A stretch of 19,992 nt of DNA. Origin: Planctomycetota bacterium. Its GTDB lineage: Bacteria; Planctomycetota; MHYJ01; JACQXL01. Both the position numbers and the translations under genes were made by a program. The notes under the pieces are model-generated. The model saw only the letters and a program-made list of their open reading frames with translations. It made no database searches and had not been told where the DNA came from. Below are positions 7,002 through 15,038 of this stretch, piece by piece. Within the stretch, counting starts at the first letter, position 1. Each line of letters starts with the position of its first letter. The DNA lies in contig JASEHY010000004.1 of assembly GCA_030018555.1 (NCBI GenBank), positions 1 through 19,992 on the forward strand, in the 5' to 3' direction.

Positions 7002-8099
7002 ATGAACAAATACCAGTCTCTAATTTATTATTCATCAATTATTCTTGGTGCCGGTATTATTTCATACTTTCTTACATACCTGACGAGATTTATTTCAACC
7101 CGTTTCAATATAATGGATAAACCCGGTCATCTTAAAATTCATAGCCAGAGCACTCCACGACTCGGCGGCGCCGGAATCTTCTGCGCCTTTGTTATCGTTA
7201 TTATTTATATCTTGTATGGCACCCCCCCCCTCTTTAATAAAACCCTGTTTAATATCACTCCTCAAATACAATACCAATTTATCAGTATTCTTACCGGTGG
7301 GCTTATCATTTTCCTGCTCGGCTTATATGATGACTTAAAATCAGCGTCCTCCGGGGGACTCTCAGCCGTTATAAAATTAGTAGTCCTTTTCGGGATAACT
7401 CTTGGATTAGCAAAAGCCGGTATAATGCTGAATTTCCCGCTCCCTGAAAGTATAAATTTTATACTAACATTACTCTGGATAGTGGGAGTAATCAGTGCGA
7501 TAAACGCAATAGATAATATGGACGGATTATCCTGCGGTTTAACGATAATCGCCGCAGGAACTTATATTCTTATAGCGATGCAGACCAAACAGTGGGCGTG
7601 GGGCTTACTGGCTTCTGCCCTGTTAGGTGCTAACTTAGGATTCCTGCCCCATAACTTCAGGTATAAAAAACCCGCTCTTATCTTTATGGGTGATGGAGGT
7701 GCTTTCTTTGCCGGCTTTATCCTCGCCTCCTTAAGCATTATGGGCGGATGGTCAACCAATCCCTTCAAAGCATCCCTTATACCAATTATTATTCTTGGCG
7801 TCCCTATTCTTGATTTGATTTATATCGTTATCCGCAGACACCGGCAGGGGCTAACCAGGAATATCAAAGAAATTATAACCTATACAGGCAACGACCATAT
7901 CTCCCATCGGATAGCCCATTTCCTATCTAAAAAGCAGTCAGTTATATTTCTCTATCTAATATCATTCACGCTGGGCTTAGGCGCAATTGCCCTGAGAAAC
8001 ACCACAAAAACCGAGGCAATCTTTATCTTTATCCAATACCTCCTGATTTTTACCATCTTCTTTATTTTAATAGGTTTCATCCAGAAGAAAAGAGAATAA
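7002..8099 (+). CDS. Undecaprenyl-phosphate sugar-1-phosphate transferase, WecA/MraY family
   Basis: This integral membrane enzyme should transfer a sugar-1-phosphate (typically GlcNAc-1-P from UDP-GlcNAc) to undecaprenyl phosphate, starting a lipid-linked glycan. The protein (365 aa) has about ten hydrophobic segments. The conserved cytoplasmic-loop motifs appear in order: KPGHLKIHSQSTPRLGGAG (about 40-58), LGLYDDLKS with the catalytic Asp pair, NAIDNMDGLSCG (about 168-179), IFMGDGGAFFAGF and RRHRQGLTRNIKEIITYTGNDHISHR. The late HISHR matches the HxxHR-type motif of WecA/TagO rather than MraY. I chose ATG 7002 because the upstream in-frame ATG (6975) is inside a palindromic repeat. The precise sugar is unknown. 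A run of nine C occurs at 7222-7230. Confidence 0.88.
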   Translation: MNKYQSLIYYSSIILGAGIISYFLTYLTRFISTRFNIMDKPGHLKIHSQSTPRLGGAGIFCAFVIVIIYILYGTPPLFNKTLFNITPQIQYQFISILTGGLIIFLLGLYDDLKSASSGGLSAVIKLVVLFGITLGLAKAGIMLNFPLPESINFILTLLWIVGVISAINAIDNMDGLSCGLTIIAAGTYILIAMQTKQWAWGLLASALLGANLGFLPHNFRYKKPALIFMGDGGAFFAGFILASLSIMGGWSTNPFKASLIPIIILGVPILDLIYIVIRRHRQGLTRNIKEIITYTGNDHISHRIAHFLSKKQSVIFLYLISFTLGLGAIALRNTTKTEAIFIFIQYLLIFTIFFILIGFIQKKRE

Positions 8100-8130
8100 T
8101 CCTTCTTACTTCACCCGCCAGAATGTTCCC

Positions 8131-8208
8131 TCCCACCCAGCACCCACTTTGGCACAAGAATACGCCTATAAAGTAAATCCTCCAGCCAAAGTAGGTGCTG
8201 GGCGGGGA
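8131..8208. repeat. Long inverted repeat upstream of korD
   Basis: CCCAGCACCCACTTTGGC (8136-8153) and GCCAAAGTAGGTGCTGGG (8185-8202) are inverted copies with one mismatch over 18 bp, separated by 31 bases. Imperfect TCCCAC/CGGGGA extensions lie on either side. The outer CCCAGCAC/GTGCTGGG word recurs at 14734-14765 and 14939-14999, placing this in the same repeat family. It lies upstream of the kor promoter. Confidence 0.8.
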
Positions 8209-8253
8209 GATTTCACTATGCAATGCTTCAAGAAAAAGATGGTTTCAAAATTA

Positions 8254-8282
8254 TGGACAATTTATTATGATTGTTCTATAAA
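8254..8282 (+). promoter_or_regulatory. Sigma-70-type promoter of the kor-fum operon
   Basis: TGGACA (8254-8259) and TATAAA (8277-8282) are separated by exactly 17 bases, each one mismatch from the TTGACA/TATAAT consensus. Transcription would begin near 8289, giving a leader of about 10 bases ahead of the ATG at 8299. This argues strongly against the upstream TTG at 8149 as a start. Confidence 0.65.
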
Positions 8283-8298
8283 TAAGGACGAGGACGAT

Positions 8299-8607
8299 AT
8301 GCGCCAGAAAAAGATATTAATAGCAGAGAAATCGAGACCGAAAGAGAATAGCGTTATCGCAGTTCCTAAGGGAGAGATGTGGTTGTTCAATGACCGCTGT
8401 AAGAGTTGCGGATTCTGTATCTACTTCTGTCCCAAGAAGGTTATAGAGTTTTCTGAGGGGGGGGGGGAGTTCAACAGAAAGGGCTATCGCTTACCTGTAA
8501 TCAAAAATCCCGTAGATTGTATCGGTTGCAATCAGTGTACTATATTCTGTCCCGACCTCGCAATATTCTTTTATCCTACAGGGACTAAATATGAACGAAA
8601 AAGATAA
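8299..8607 (+). CDS. korD: 2-oxoacid:ferredoxin oxidoreductase delta (ferredoxin-like) subunit
   Basis: This is the small iron-sulfur subunit that relays electrons from the thiamine-diphosphate site to ferredoxin. The start at ATG 8299 (102 aa) is favoured by AAGGACGAGGA just upstream and by the promoter at 8254-8282. An in-frame TTG at 8149 would add about 50 residues of low-complexity sequence read through a repeat. Two [4Fe-4S] motifs are plain: CKSCGFCIYFCPKK and CIGCNQCTIFCPDLAI (CxxCxxCxxxCP, twice). Between them, codons for EGGGE are written with a run of eleven G (8457-8467). The 3' end overlaps korA by 17 bases. The order D-A-B-C is common for 2-oxoglutarate:ferredoxin oxidoreductases. 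Confidence 0.9.
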   Translation: MRQKKILIAEKSRPKENSVIAVPKGEMWLFNDRCKSCGFCIYFCPKKVIEFSEGGGEFNRKGYRLPVIKNPVDCIGCNQCTIFCPDLAIFFYPTGTKYERKR

Positions 8608-9748
8608 ATCAGTTTTAACGGGGGCACATTTTATAAATGGTGATGTTGCCTGTGCCGAGGGTGCTATTGCAGCGGGCTGTCGGTTCTTCGCAGGATATCC
8701 TATCACACCTGCTACTGAAATAGCGGAAAGGATGGCAGAGAGATTGCCACATCTGGGCGGAACCTATATTCAGATGGAGGATGAGATTGCCTCGGTTACG
8801 GCAATATTAGGGGCATCCTGGTCTGGCGTAAAATCAATGACCTCAACATCAGGTCCGGGTTTTTCTCTGATGATGGAAGGCATCGGACTTGGTATAATGA
8901 CCGAAACTCCCTGTGTGATAGTGAATGTTCAAAGGGGAGGTCCTTCCACGGGATTGCCGACGATGGTCGCTCAGGGCGATATGATGCAGGCACGCTGGGG
9001 CAGTCACGGTCATTACGAAATCATCGCTCTCTGTCCATCTTCTCCTCAGGAAATGTTTGACCTCACCGTGAAGGCGTTTAATCTCTCTGAACTCTATCGC
9101 CTGCCTGTTCTGATTATGGCGGATGAGGTGGTCGCTCATATGACTGAAAAGGTAGTTATTCCCAGACCTCAAAGTCTTAAGATAATTAATAGAAGAAAAA
9201 CTACTGTATCAAAGGATAAATATATGCCCTATGCCGCGGGAGCGAGGATTGTTCCTCCGATTGCCCATGCAGGTGATGGCTATCACATTCACATTACCGG
9301 CTTGACTCATAATGAGATGGGCTATCCACAGATTGATATGGAAACCCATCAGAGATTGGTCAAACGGCTGATAGATAAAATAAGGGTAAATATAGATAAG
9401 ATTACCATCATAGAAGAGGATGGGATGAATAATGCTGAGGTTATTGTCTGTGCCTACGGTATTTCAGCAAGGACATCAATGTTGCCTGTAAAACTCGCAC
9501 GGAAAAAGGGGATGAGAGTCGGTATGCTGAAATTGGTAACCCCCTGGCCCTTTCCGGAGCAGAAGATTAGAAAGATTAGCAGAATAAAGGGCTTAAGAAG
9601 AATTATTGTTCCAGAGATAAATTATGGCCAGATTGCCTTAGAGGTGGAACGTTGTGTAGCCGGCAGACAGAAAGTTATCACGCTCCCCCACGGCGGCGGC
9701 GGAACGCATAACGTAGAAGAAATACTGGATGCGATTTTGGATAATTAG
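8591..9748 (+). CDS. korA: 2-oxoglutarate:ferredoxin oxidoreductase alpha subunit
   Basis: The alpha subunit (385 aa) carries the pyrimidine-binding and transketolase C-terminal-like domains of the enzyme that reversibly decarboxylates a 2-oxoacid to an acyl-CoA with ferredoxin as acceptor. The N-terminal domain shows GYPITPATEIAE (about 36-47), the ETPCVIVNVQRGGPSTGLPT segment and TSTSGPGFSLMMEGIG. The C-terminal domain carries VIVCAYGISARTS and ends LPHGGGGTHNVEEIL. The start overlaps the korD stop by 17 bases and has AGGGA upstream. The neighbouring fumarase subunit suggests 2-oxoglutarate as substrate. A branched-chain 2-oxoacid enzyme of the same family cannot be excluded from motifs alone. 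Confidence 0.88.
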   Translation: MNEKDKSVLTGAHFINGDVACAEGAIAAGCRFFAGYPITPATEIAERMAERLPHLGGTYIQMEDEIASVTAILGASWSGVKSMTSTSGPGFSLMMEGIGLGIMTETPCVIVNVQRGGPSTGLPTMVAQGDMMQARWGSHGHYEIIALCPSSPQEMFDLTVKAFNLSELYRLPVLIMADEVVAHMTEKVVIPRPQSLKIINRRKTTVSKDKYMPYAAGARIVPPIAHAGDGYHIHITGLTHNEMGYPQIDMETHQRLVKRLIDKIRVNIDKITIIEEDGMNNAEVIVCAYGISARTSMLPVKLARKKGMRVGMLKLVTPWPFPEQKIRKISRIKGLRRIIVPEINYGQIALEVERCVAGRQKVITLPHGGGGTHNVEEILDAILDN

Positions 9749-9769
9749 CCACAGATTACACAGATTGAT

Positions 9770-10615
9770 ATGAATCATCCGTTTGATTACTTATTACGAG
9801 AAGACCGTATCCCTCATATCTGGTGCTCCGGTTGTGGATTAGGCATCGCTTTGCATTCTTTCTTGAGAGCAGTGCAGAGGTCTAATATTCCAGTTGATAA
9901 AATGGCGATTGTTTCCGGTATCGGTTGCACGGGCAGAACCGCCGGCTATGTAAAAATGGATTCGTTTCATACTACACACGGCAGGGCAATACCTTTTGCC
10001 ACAGGGCTTAAACTTGCTAACCCCAATCTCAAAGTAGTAATCTTCAGCGGAGATGGTGATTTAATCGCTATCGGCGGTAACCATTTTATACACGCAGCCC
10101 GGCGGAATGTTGATATCACGGTTATCTGTGTCAACAATTTTAATTACGGTATGACCGGTGGTCAGAGCGGTCCATCTACACCGCTTAAGGCACGGACAGC
10201 CACCAGTCCCTATGGTAATCAGGAGCCACCTTTTAACCTGGCATATCTTGCCGCAGGCTCAGGCGCGGTCTTTGTCTCTCGCTGGACAGTAGCAGAACCA
10301 CGGCGATTAGAAGCTTCTATTAGCAAGGCACTTAACAAACAGGGCTTTTCCTTCGTGGAAATCCTATCGCCCTGTCCCACTCTATACGGAAGAATGAATA
10401 AATATACCTCAGCCCTTGATATGCTTGTAGATTATCAGAAGAATACCGTTATTAACGAAAAGGTAAATCTAAAAGATGCCCAGTTAGAGTTAGGCGGAAA
10501 GATTATTCTCGGAGATTTTATTGATATTCAGCCGGGGATAGCAGGACATCCGATGCCCCTTTCCGAAAAGGTAGAATTAGAACATACGAATAAGAAGGGA
10601 ACCGAAGACGAGTAA
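9770..10615 (+). CDS. korB: 2-oxoglutarate:ferredoxin oxidoreductase beta subunit
   Basis: The beta subunit (281 aa) binds the diphosphate end of thiamine diphosphate. Diagnostic sequence includes WCSGCGLG near residues 18-25 (the CxxC of the beta-subunit iron-sulfur site), GIGCTGRTAGYVKMDSFHTTHGRA, the ThDP motif FSGDGD (about 94-99) and VNNFNYGMTGGQSGPSTP (about 121-138). The last 60 or so residues are a charged tail ending HTNKKGTEDE. No Shine-Dalgarno sequence is visible: the 21 bases between korA and korB read CCACAGATTACACAGATTG, a phrase I recognise as recurrent in gaps of environmental genomes. The korC start follows two bases after the stop. Confidence 0.9.
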   Translation: MNHPFDYLLREDRIPHIWCSGCGLGIALHSFLRAVQRSNIPVDKMAIVSGIGCTGRTAGYVKMDSFHTTHGRAIPFATGLKLANPNLKVVIFSGDGDLIAIGGNHFIHAARRNVDITVICVNNFNYGMTGGQSGPSTPLKARTATSPYGNQEPPFNLAYLAAGSGAVFVSRWTVAEPRRLEASISKALNKQGFSFVEILSPCPTLYGRMNKYTSALDMLVDYQKNTVINEKVNLKDAQLELGGKIILGDFIDIQPGIAGHPMPLSEKVELEHTNKKGTEDE

Positions 10616-10617
10616 CT

Positions 10618-11163
10618 ATGCACAAAGAAATGATATTTACCGGTTTTGGTGGTCAGGGTATTATTTTAGCCGGCTATATCTGCGGCAAGGCGGCAAGTAT
10701 CTATGAAAATCTCTATGCCACTCTGACCCAGAACTACGGACCGGAATCCAGAGGCGGTGCCTGTAGTGCCCAATTGATAGTCTCAGATAAACCTATATTT
10801 TATCCGCATCCAATCAAGACAGATATTCTCGTGGCTCTCTCTGCCGAAGGATATCAGAAGAATCAGAACAATCTCACCAAAGACGCTATTATTATTACAG
10901 ACCAGGACCTCGTGCCTGCGTCAAAAGGAATGGAACATGGCGTTTTTAGCGTCAATATATATCCTATCCCTGCCACACGGCTCGCTGAATCACTGGGCAA
11001 AAAGATGGTGGCTAATATCGTGGTCCTCGGCTTTGTTACCGCGCTAACCAAGATTGTCTCTAAAAGGTCAATGATGGAAGCCATAAAAACCTCTGTGCCA
11101 GAGGCAAGTATAGAACTTAATCTACTATCTTTTGAAAAGGGATTTAATTATAAACAAGTTTAA
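10618..11163 (+). CDS. korC: 2-oxoglutarate:ferredoxin oxidoreductase gamma subunit
   Basis: The gamma subunit (181 aa) completes the four-subunit ferredoxin-dependent oxidoreductase. It belongs to the pyruvate/ketoisovalerate oxidoreductase catalytic-domain family. Signature segments are FTGFGGQGIILAGYICGKAA at the N terminus (CoA-associated Rossmann-like GxGGQG), then TQNYGPESRGGACSAQLIVSD and ILVALSAEGYQKN. The family's usual length is about 180 residues, so the protein is complete. The gene follows korB by two bases and is followed four bases later by the fumarase subunit, so all five genes probably form one transcript from the promoter at 8254-8282. Confidence 0.92.
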   Translation: MHKEMIFTGFGGQGIILAGYICGKAASIYENLYATLTQNYGPESRGGACSAQLIVSDKPIFYPHPIKTDILVALSAEGYQKNQNNLTKDAIIITDQDLVPASKGMEHGVFSVNIYPIPATRLAESLGKKMVANIVVLGFVTALTKIVSKRSMMEAIKTSVPEASIELNLLSFEKGFNYKQV

Positions 11164-11167
11164 ACTT

Positions 11168-12010
11168 ATGCGAGAAATAAAGACCGATACTATCATTGAC
11201 GCCATCAGAAAGATGTGCATAGAAGCAAATTGCATTATTCCTGATGAGGTCATTGCTCTTCTGAAGAAATCTCTGGAAATAGAAGAAACATCAATTGGTA
11301 AAGAAATCATCCAGCAAATATTAGAAAATAACCGAATTGCCAGAGAACAGATGGTGCCTATCTGTCAGGATACCGGCACAGCGGTTGTTTTTGTTGAACT
11401 CGGTCATGAAGTGGTCATATCGGGCGGATTCCTCTACGATGCCATAAATGAAGGTATTCGTCGTGGTTATAAAGATGGTTATCTTCGCAAATCAATCGTC
11501 TCCGACCCTCTTAATAGAAAGAATACCAACGATAACACACCTGCTGCAATCCATCTGGAGATGGTGCCTGGCGATAAAGTGAAAATCACGCTTCTGCCCA
11601 AAGGTGGCGGCAGTGAAAATATGGGCGCCCTGAAGATGTTACCGCCATCTGCCGGGCTGGAAGGTGTGAAATTATTTGTGATAGAGGCAATACAAAAGGC
11701 AGGTGCTAATCCCTGCCCACCGATTATTGTTGGAGTCGGTATTGGCGGAAACTTTGATGGTGTTACCCTGCTTTCCAAAAAGGCACATCTCAGACCAGCA
11801 GGCAGACCACATCCTGAACCATTCTACGCCGGATTAGAACAGGAACTCTTAAAAGAGATAAACAATACAGGCATCGGACCTCAGGGATTAGGCGGCAGAT
11901 GCACCGCCCTGGCAGTTCATATTGAATATGGACCCTGTCATATAACCGCCCTACCTGTTGCAGTGAATATAAACTGCCACGCAGCGAGAGTAAGAGAAGT
12001 TATTCTGTAG
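11168..12010 (+). CDS. Class I fumarate hydratase (or tartrate dehydratase) alpha subunit
   Basis: This matches the alpha subunit of two-subunit class I fumarases, oxygen-sensitive [4Fe-4S] enzymes that interconvert fumarate and malate; L-tartrate dehydratase TtdA is a close relative. I chose ATG 11168 (280 aa, the usual length), four bases after korC. A TTG 36 bases upstream would overlap korC. Three conserved cysteines are visible: CQDTGTAVVF, CPPIIVGVGIGGNFD (with NPCPP) and GRCTALAVHIEYGPCH; cluster ligands in the family come from such positions. KGGGSENMGALKML, a substrate-site motif, is intact. With the kor genes it fits part of an oxidative or reductive TCA route. The beta subunit (ttdB/fumB-like), normally immediately downstream, is missing here. 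Confidence 0.9.
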   Translation: MREIKTDTIIDAIRKMCIEANCIIPDEVIALLKKSLEIEETSIGKEIIQQILENNRIAREQMVPICQDTGTAVVFVELGHEVVISGGFLYDAINEGIRRGYKDGYLRKSIVSDPLNRKNTNDNTPAAIHLEMVPGDKVKITLLPKGGGSENMGALKMLPPSAGLEGVKLFVIEAIQKAGANPCPPIIVGVGIGGNFDGVTLLSKKAHLRPAGRPHPEPFYAGLEQELLKEINNTGIGPQGLGGRCTALAVHIEYGPCHITALPVAVNINCHAARVREVIL

Positions 12011-12290
12011 AACTTGTTTAGCCACAGAGATATTCTCCCACCGTAATATATTAGCTGAATGTAGAGAAGAGAACACGAATCCCACGTCTTGCGTCTTGGG
12101 TTTACGCAGGACGCCAGACGCTATTCGTCCTATTCGGGCCTACGCCCGCCCGTCCCTCACGGGATCCCGTCGCCCTCTACAGGGTGACCCTGGAAGGGTC
12201 AGAGGGATCGGGGCGTTTTAATAGGGCGTGTTTAATTTTCTTAAGTTCTTTGTGGTGAAATAAAATTTATGAATAATGCGGGGTTATATA
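12011..12290. repeat. Intergenic region made of palindromic repeats
   Basis: No gene is seen in this 280-base stretch. It contains ACGTCTTGCGTCTTG (12084-12098), which pairs imperfectly with CAGGACGCCAGACGCT (12107-12122). CCCGTCCCTCACGGGAT (12149-12165) recurs exactly, in reverse complement, at 14894-14910. A nested hairpin has outer arms CCCTCT/AGAGGG (12173-12206) and inner TGACCCT-GGA-AGGGTCA (12185-12201). The right end, AATTTATGAATAATGCGGGG (12264-12283), is nearly identical to the arm at 16197-16215. No remnant of a fumarase beta subunit was recognised. Confidence 0.75.
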
Positions 12291-12318
12291 TTGACAAGGT
12301 TATACTTTTTAGTATGGT
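12291..12318 (+). promoter_or_regulatory. Sigma-70-type promoter of the GH57 gene
   Basis: A perfect TTGACA (12291-12296) is followed after 16 bases by TATGGT (12313-12318, four of six matches to TATAAT). The start codon at 12334 is only about 9 bases beyond the expected transcription start, so the leader would be very short. It would separate the carbohydrate genes from the kor-fum operon. Confidence 0.5.
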
Positions 12319-12333
12319 AGGGGATAATATTAT

Positions 12334-14640
12334 ATGGCTAAGAAGATATTTCTGGCGTTTTTGTGGCATCATCATCAGCCCTGCTATCGTCTCACTGATA
12401 CAGGCGAGTTTCAGATGCCCTGGGTAAGATTGCACGGCGTTAAGGACTACTACGGTATGGCGTCCCTTATCAGGCAATTCCCGAAGATACGGGCAACGAT
12501 TAACCTCGTGCCTGTTTTACTCAAACAGATAGAAGAATATCTTGCGGGCGATTCAGACCGCTTGTTTTCCCTGCTGCAAAAGCCCGCCTCTGATTTGTCA
12601 CCGGAAGATAAGGAGTTTATTCTGGAGAATGGATTTTCTGCCCACCAACATATGATTTCCACATCTGATAGATATAAAGAACTCTATTTAAGGATGAAAG
12701 ATGTCCAGAGAGGAGGGGTGAAGGAAAAGATAAAGGCATCCGAACAGGATTTTATAGATTTATTAACCTGCTCTAATCTGGTCTGGTTTCATCCTTTGAT
12801 TATGCAGGAAGATACAGACCTGCAAGGGTTGCGAGAAAAGGGACGCAATTACACGGAAGATGATAGGAAACTAATAGCACAAAAGCAACTCTATTATCTC
12901 TCCCGGATAATTCCCTTACACAAAGAATTACAGGATAGCGGGCAGATAGAGATTACTACGAGTGCGTTTTATCATCCTATTTTGCCTCTATTGTGTAATA
13001 TCCGTTCTACGTTAGAGGCAATGCCAAACCTTTCCCTGGGCAATCTGGACGGGATTGACCAGAGGGCTTTGATGGAAGACGCTTCATCGCAGGTTGCCGG
13101 GGCGGTAAAATTCTATAAAGAGCGTTTTGGTCGCCCTTGTTCGGGCTTTTGGCCCCCTGAAGGTTCTGTCTCACCCGTAATGATACCTCTTCTATCAGAT
13201 AACGGGATTGAATATTTTGCTACTGATGAAGAAATCCTCGCTCACACCATCGGCAAACCCATAGACCATTCTTCCGGAGTCGGTCTTGATGCTCTATATC
13301 AACCATATCGGTTAAGGAATTTATCTGTGATTTTCCGGGACCAGAATCTGTCTAATCTTATCAGTTTTCAATATCAGCGCTGGAAACCGCAGGATGCAGT
13401 TGACCATTTTATAAAAGAGATTAAAAATAGTGTCCATAATGTCCATTATGAATATCCTCTGGTGAGTGTTATCCTTGACGGCGAAAATCCATGGGAGCAT
13501 TACCCTAATAACGGCATAGAATTCTTGAGGTTGCTTTATGAGAGATTAAGTAATGACCCTGAGATAGAGACTGTTAGAATAAGTGATTATCTGGAAAAAC
13601 ATCCACCCCAAAGACAATTGGATACGATATATTCCGGTTCGTGGATAAATCATAATTTTTCTATCTGGATAGGGGATGGCGAGGACCAGAAGGGATGGGA
13701 ATATATTGCCAGAACAAAAGAGGCGATTAAAGAATATCTTAATCGTCCCATATCCCAGGTGGGACTGCCTGAGACTTCTGGGGAGATCTACCTGCTGCAG
13801 TCAGGTAAGGATGAGTTAGTCAAAAAAGCACAGGAGAATATTTATATTGCTGAAGGCAGTGACTGGTTCTGGTGGTTTGGTGAGGAGCATCTTTCTGTGT
13901 TTGACGAGCAATTTGATGCACTCTTCAGAAAACACCTTATGAATGTGTATCAAATCCTTGGAATGAATATTCCGGAATATTTATATCAAAGGATAAGACA
14001 TCGCCGCAAACGGGAGTTATATACTCACCCTTGTGGTTTATTAGATATAAAACTGGACGGTAGATGCAGTGATTATTTTGAATGGCTTTCAGCAGGGCAA
14101 TTTGACGCAAGCAATAATAAAAGCCCTATCTCTACTATGTCTCGCTCTAACGGGACTCGCCCTCTTGACAGCGACGAAGCGGTTTCCCGTATCTTCTTCG
14201 GATTTGATAGGGAAAAGAACCTCTGCATCAGGATTGATTATAACGAGAAGATTACTAAGACAGACGGGGTTTATTTTGTTCTAAACTTCTTGAAACCGCT
14301 TAAGCGAAAAGTTATTATTCAAGAAACGAAAAGAGCTTCTGTGGTTTTTCCGCCAGAGGCGGATCAGCCTCCGGCTGAAGATGAAAATAATAATATCATT
14401 CAATCATTAAATACGGTTGCGATAGATGAGATAATAGAAATTCTCTGTCCTCTTGATATTTTGGGATTTAAGCATAATGACGAGATAGAGTTTTTTGTGG
14501 AGGTGTATTCTTCATCTGGCAGAGAGAATGAGCCCTGTCCCGTACTGGTGGATAAATTATTAGCACGTTATCCGGATAGTCAGATGATAAAACTTACTGT
14601 GCCGGCTGAAACAGCAGAGTGTATTGACTGGATAGCATAA
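12334..14640 (+). CDS. Glycoside hydrolase family 57 (alpha-amylase/alpha-mannosidase type)
   Basis: This cytosolic protein (768 aa, no signal peptide) is a GH57 enzyme, acting on alpha-1,4-glucans such as glycogen or maltodextrin by hydrolysis or transglycosylation. The family's conserved regions are present: WHHHQPCYR (residues 11-19), the SAFYHPILPLL region (about 210-220), SGFWPPEGSVSP with the probable nucleophile Glu276, and VILDGENPWEHY with the probable acid/base Asp382. A GSDWFWWFGEEHLSVFDEQF helix bundle follows at about residues 507-530, and the C-terminal 150 residues form a beta-rich domain. It belongs to the longer, uncharacterised GH57 group, so exact specificity is unknown. 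The C-terminal domain carries a repeat-like stretch at 14350-14378 in frame. galT follows after a 398-base repeat-filled gap. Confidence 0.88.
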   Translation: MAKKIFLAFLWHHHQPCYRLTDTGEFQMPWVRLHGVKDYYGMASLIRQFPKIRATINLVPVLLKQIEEYLAGDSDRLFSLLQKPASDLSPEDKEFILENGFSAHQHMISTSDRYKELYLRMKDVQRGGVKEKIKASEQDFIDLLTCSNLVWFHPLIMQEDTDLQGLREKGRNYTEDDRKLIAQKQLYYLSRIIPLHKELQDSGQIEITTSAFYHPILPLLCNIRSTLEAMPNLSLGNLDGIDQRALMEDASSQVAGAVKFYKERFGRPCSGFWPPEGSVSPVMIPLLSDNGIEYFATDEEILAHTIGKPIDHSSGVGLDALYQPYRLRNLSVIFRDQNLSNLISFQYQRWKPQDAVDHFIKEIKNSVHNVHYEYPLVSVILDGENPWEHYPNNGIEFLRLLYERLSNDPEIETVRISDYLEKHPPQRQLDTIYSGSWINHNFSIWIGDGEDQKGWEYIARTKEAIKEYLNRPISQVGLPETSGEIYLLQSGKDELVKKAQENIYIAEGSDWFWWFGEEHLSVFDEQFDALFRKHLMNVYQILGMNIPEYLYQRIRHRRKRELYTHPCGLLDIKLDGRCSDYFEWLSAGQFDASNNKSPISTMSRSNGTRPLDSDEAVSRIFFGFDREKNLCIRIDYNEKITKTDGVYFVLNFLKPLKRKVIIQETKRASVVFPPEADQPPAEDENNNIIQSLNTVAIDEIIEILCPLDILGFKHNDEIEFFVEVYSSSGRENEPCPVLVDKLLARYPDSQMIKLTVPAETAECIDWIA
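14350..14378. repeat. Tandem palindromic modules in frame inside the GH57 gene
   Basis: CCGCC-AGA-GGCGG (14350-14362) is immediately followed by TCAGCC-TCC-GGCTGA (14364-14378), both perfect stems. The stretch encodes PPEADQPPAED, a Pro/Glu/Asp-rich loop between two beta-strand-like segments. The CGCC-TGA-GGCG sister module occurs inside ribF (16962-16972), and CCGCC/GGCGG words recur in the gaps. A weaker candidate (GTCTCG...CGGGAC) lies upstream near 14138-14155. Confidence 0.6.
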
Positions 14641-15038
14641 GGCGTTGTGGGTCGTGTGTTTTGCGTCCTGCGTCAAACGTATAACTCATAACGGGTTGTC
14701 CAAAAAGTCTATATGTGGAATTAACATATACAACCCAGCACCCCGAAAGCATTCGGGGTGCTGGGTAGCGGTCGGATTTATCCGATACTATATGTTGAGT
14801 GCGACCCTTCAGACCCTGACGGGTTCTTTCCATCGACCCTGCCGCCTCTGGCGAGCCTCGCCCTTCGGGGCGGGAGGGGTCTTGGTAGCCACCATCCCGT
14901 GAGGGACGGGACGAGAACCCCGAAGGGCAGGGCAAGAACCCAGCACATAAATTACCCGTTCCGCCCGTACGGGCGTCAGGGTTCGTGGAGTGTGCTGGGT
15001 AAATCGCACCGCTACCTTTTTGGGCACCCTGAAACTCT
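14641..15038. repeat. Intergenic composite of palindromic repeats between GH57 and galT
   Basis: No gene is supported here; short open frames on both strands read only repeat sequence. The clearest element is CCCAGCACCCCGAA-AGCA-TTCGGGGTGCTGGG (14734-14765), a perfect 14-bp stem, parsed as a CCCGAA module inside CCCAGCAC/GTGCTGGG arms. The same outer arms recur at 14939-14946 and 14992-14999, enclosing the palindrome GCCCGTACGGGC (14963-14974). GGTAGCGGTCGGATTTA (14764-14780) and TAAATCGCACCGCTACC (15000-15016) form a larger inverted pair. ATCCCGTGAGGGACGGG (14894-14910) is an inverted copy of 12149-12165. The gap ends 22 bases before galT. Confidence 0.8.

Noticed and set aside
7338..7365. 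Possible in-frame palindromic insert in the wecA-type gene (SASSGGLS after DDLK)
   Set aside because: GTCC-TCCGGG-GGAC is only a 4-bp stem and does not match the recurrent modules; loop length in this family varies.
8149..8298. TTG start extending korD by 50 residues
   Set aside because: The extension runs through an inverted repeat and the kor promoter and is unlike the family; ATG 8299 has a ribosome binding site and gives the normal length.
11132..11167. TTG start for the fumarase subunit overlapping korC
   Set aside because: ATG 11168 gives the usual 280-residue protein and avoids the 32-base overlap with korC.
12011..12290. Decayed fumarase beta subunit
   Set aside because: No beta-subunit motif was found in any frame; the stretch is explained by repeats.
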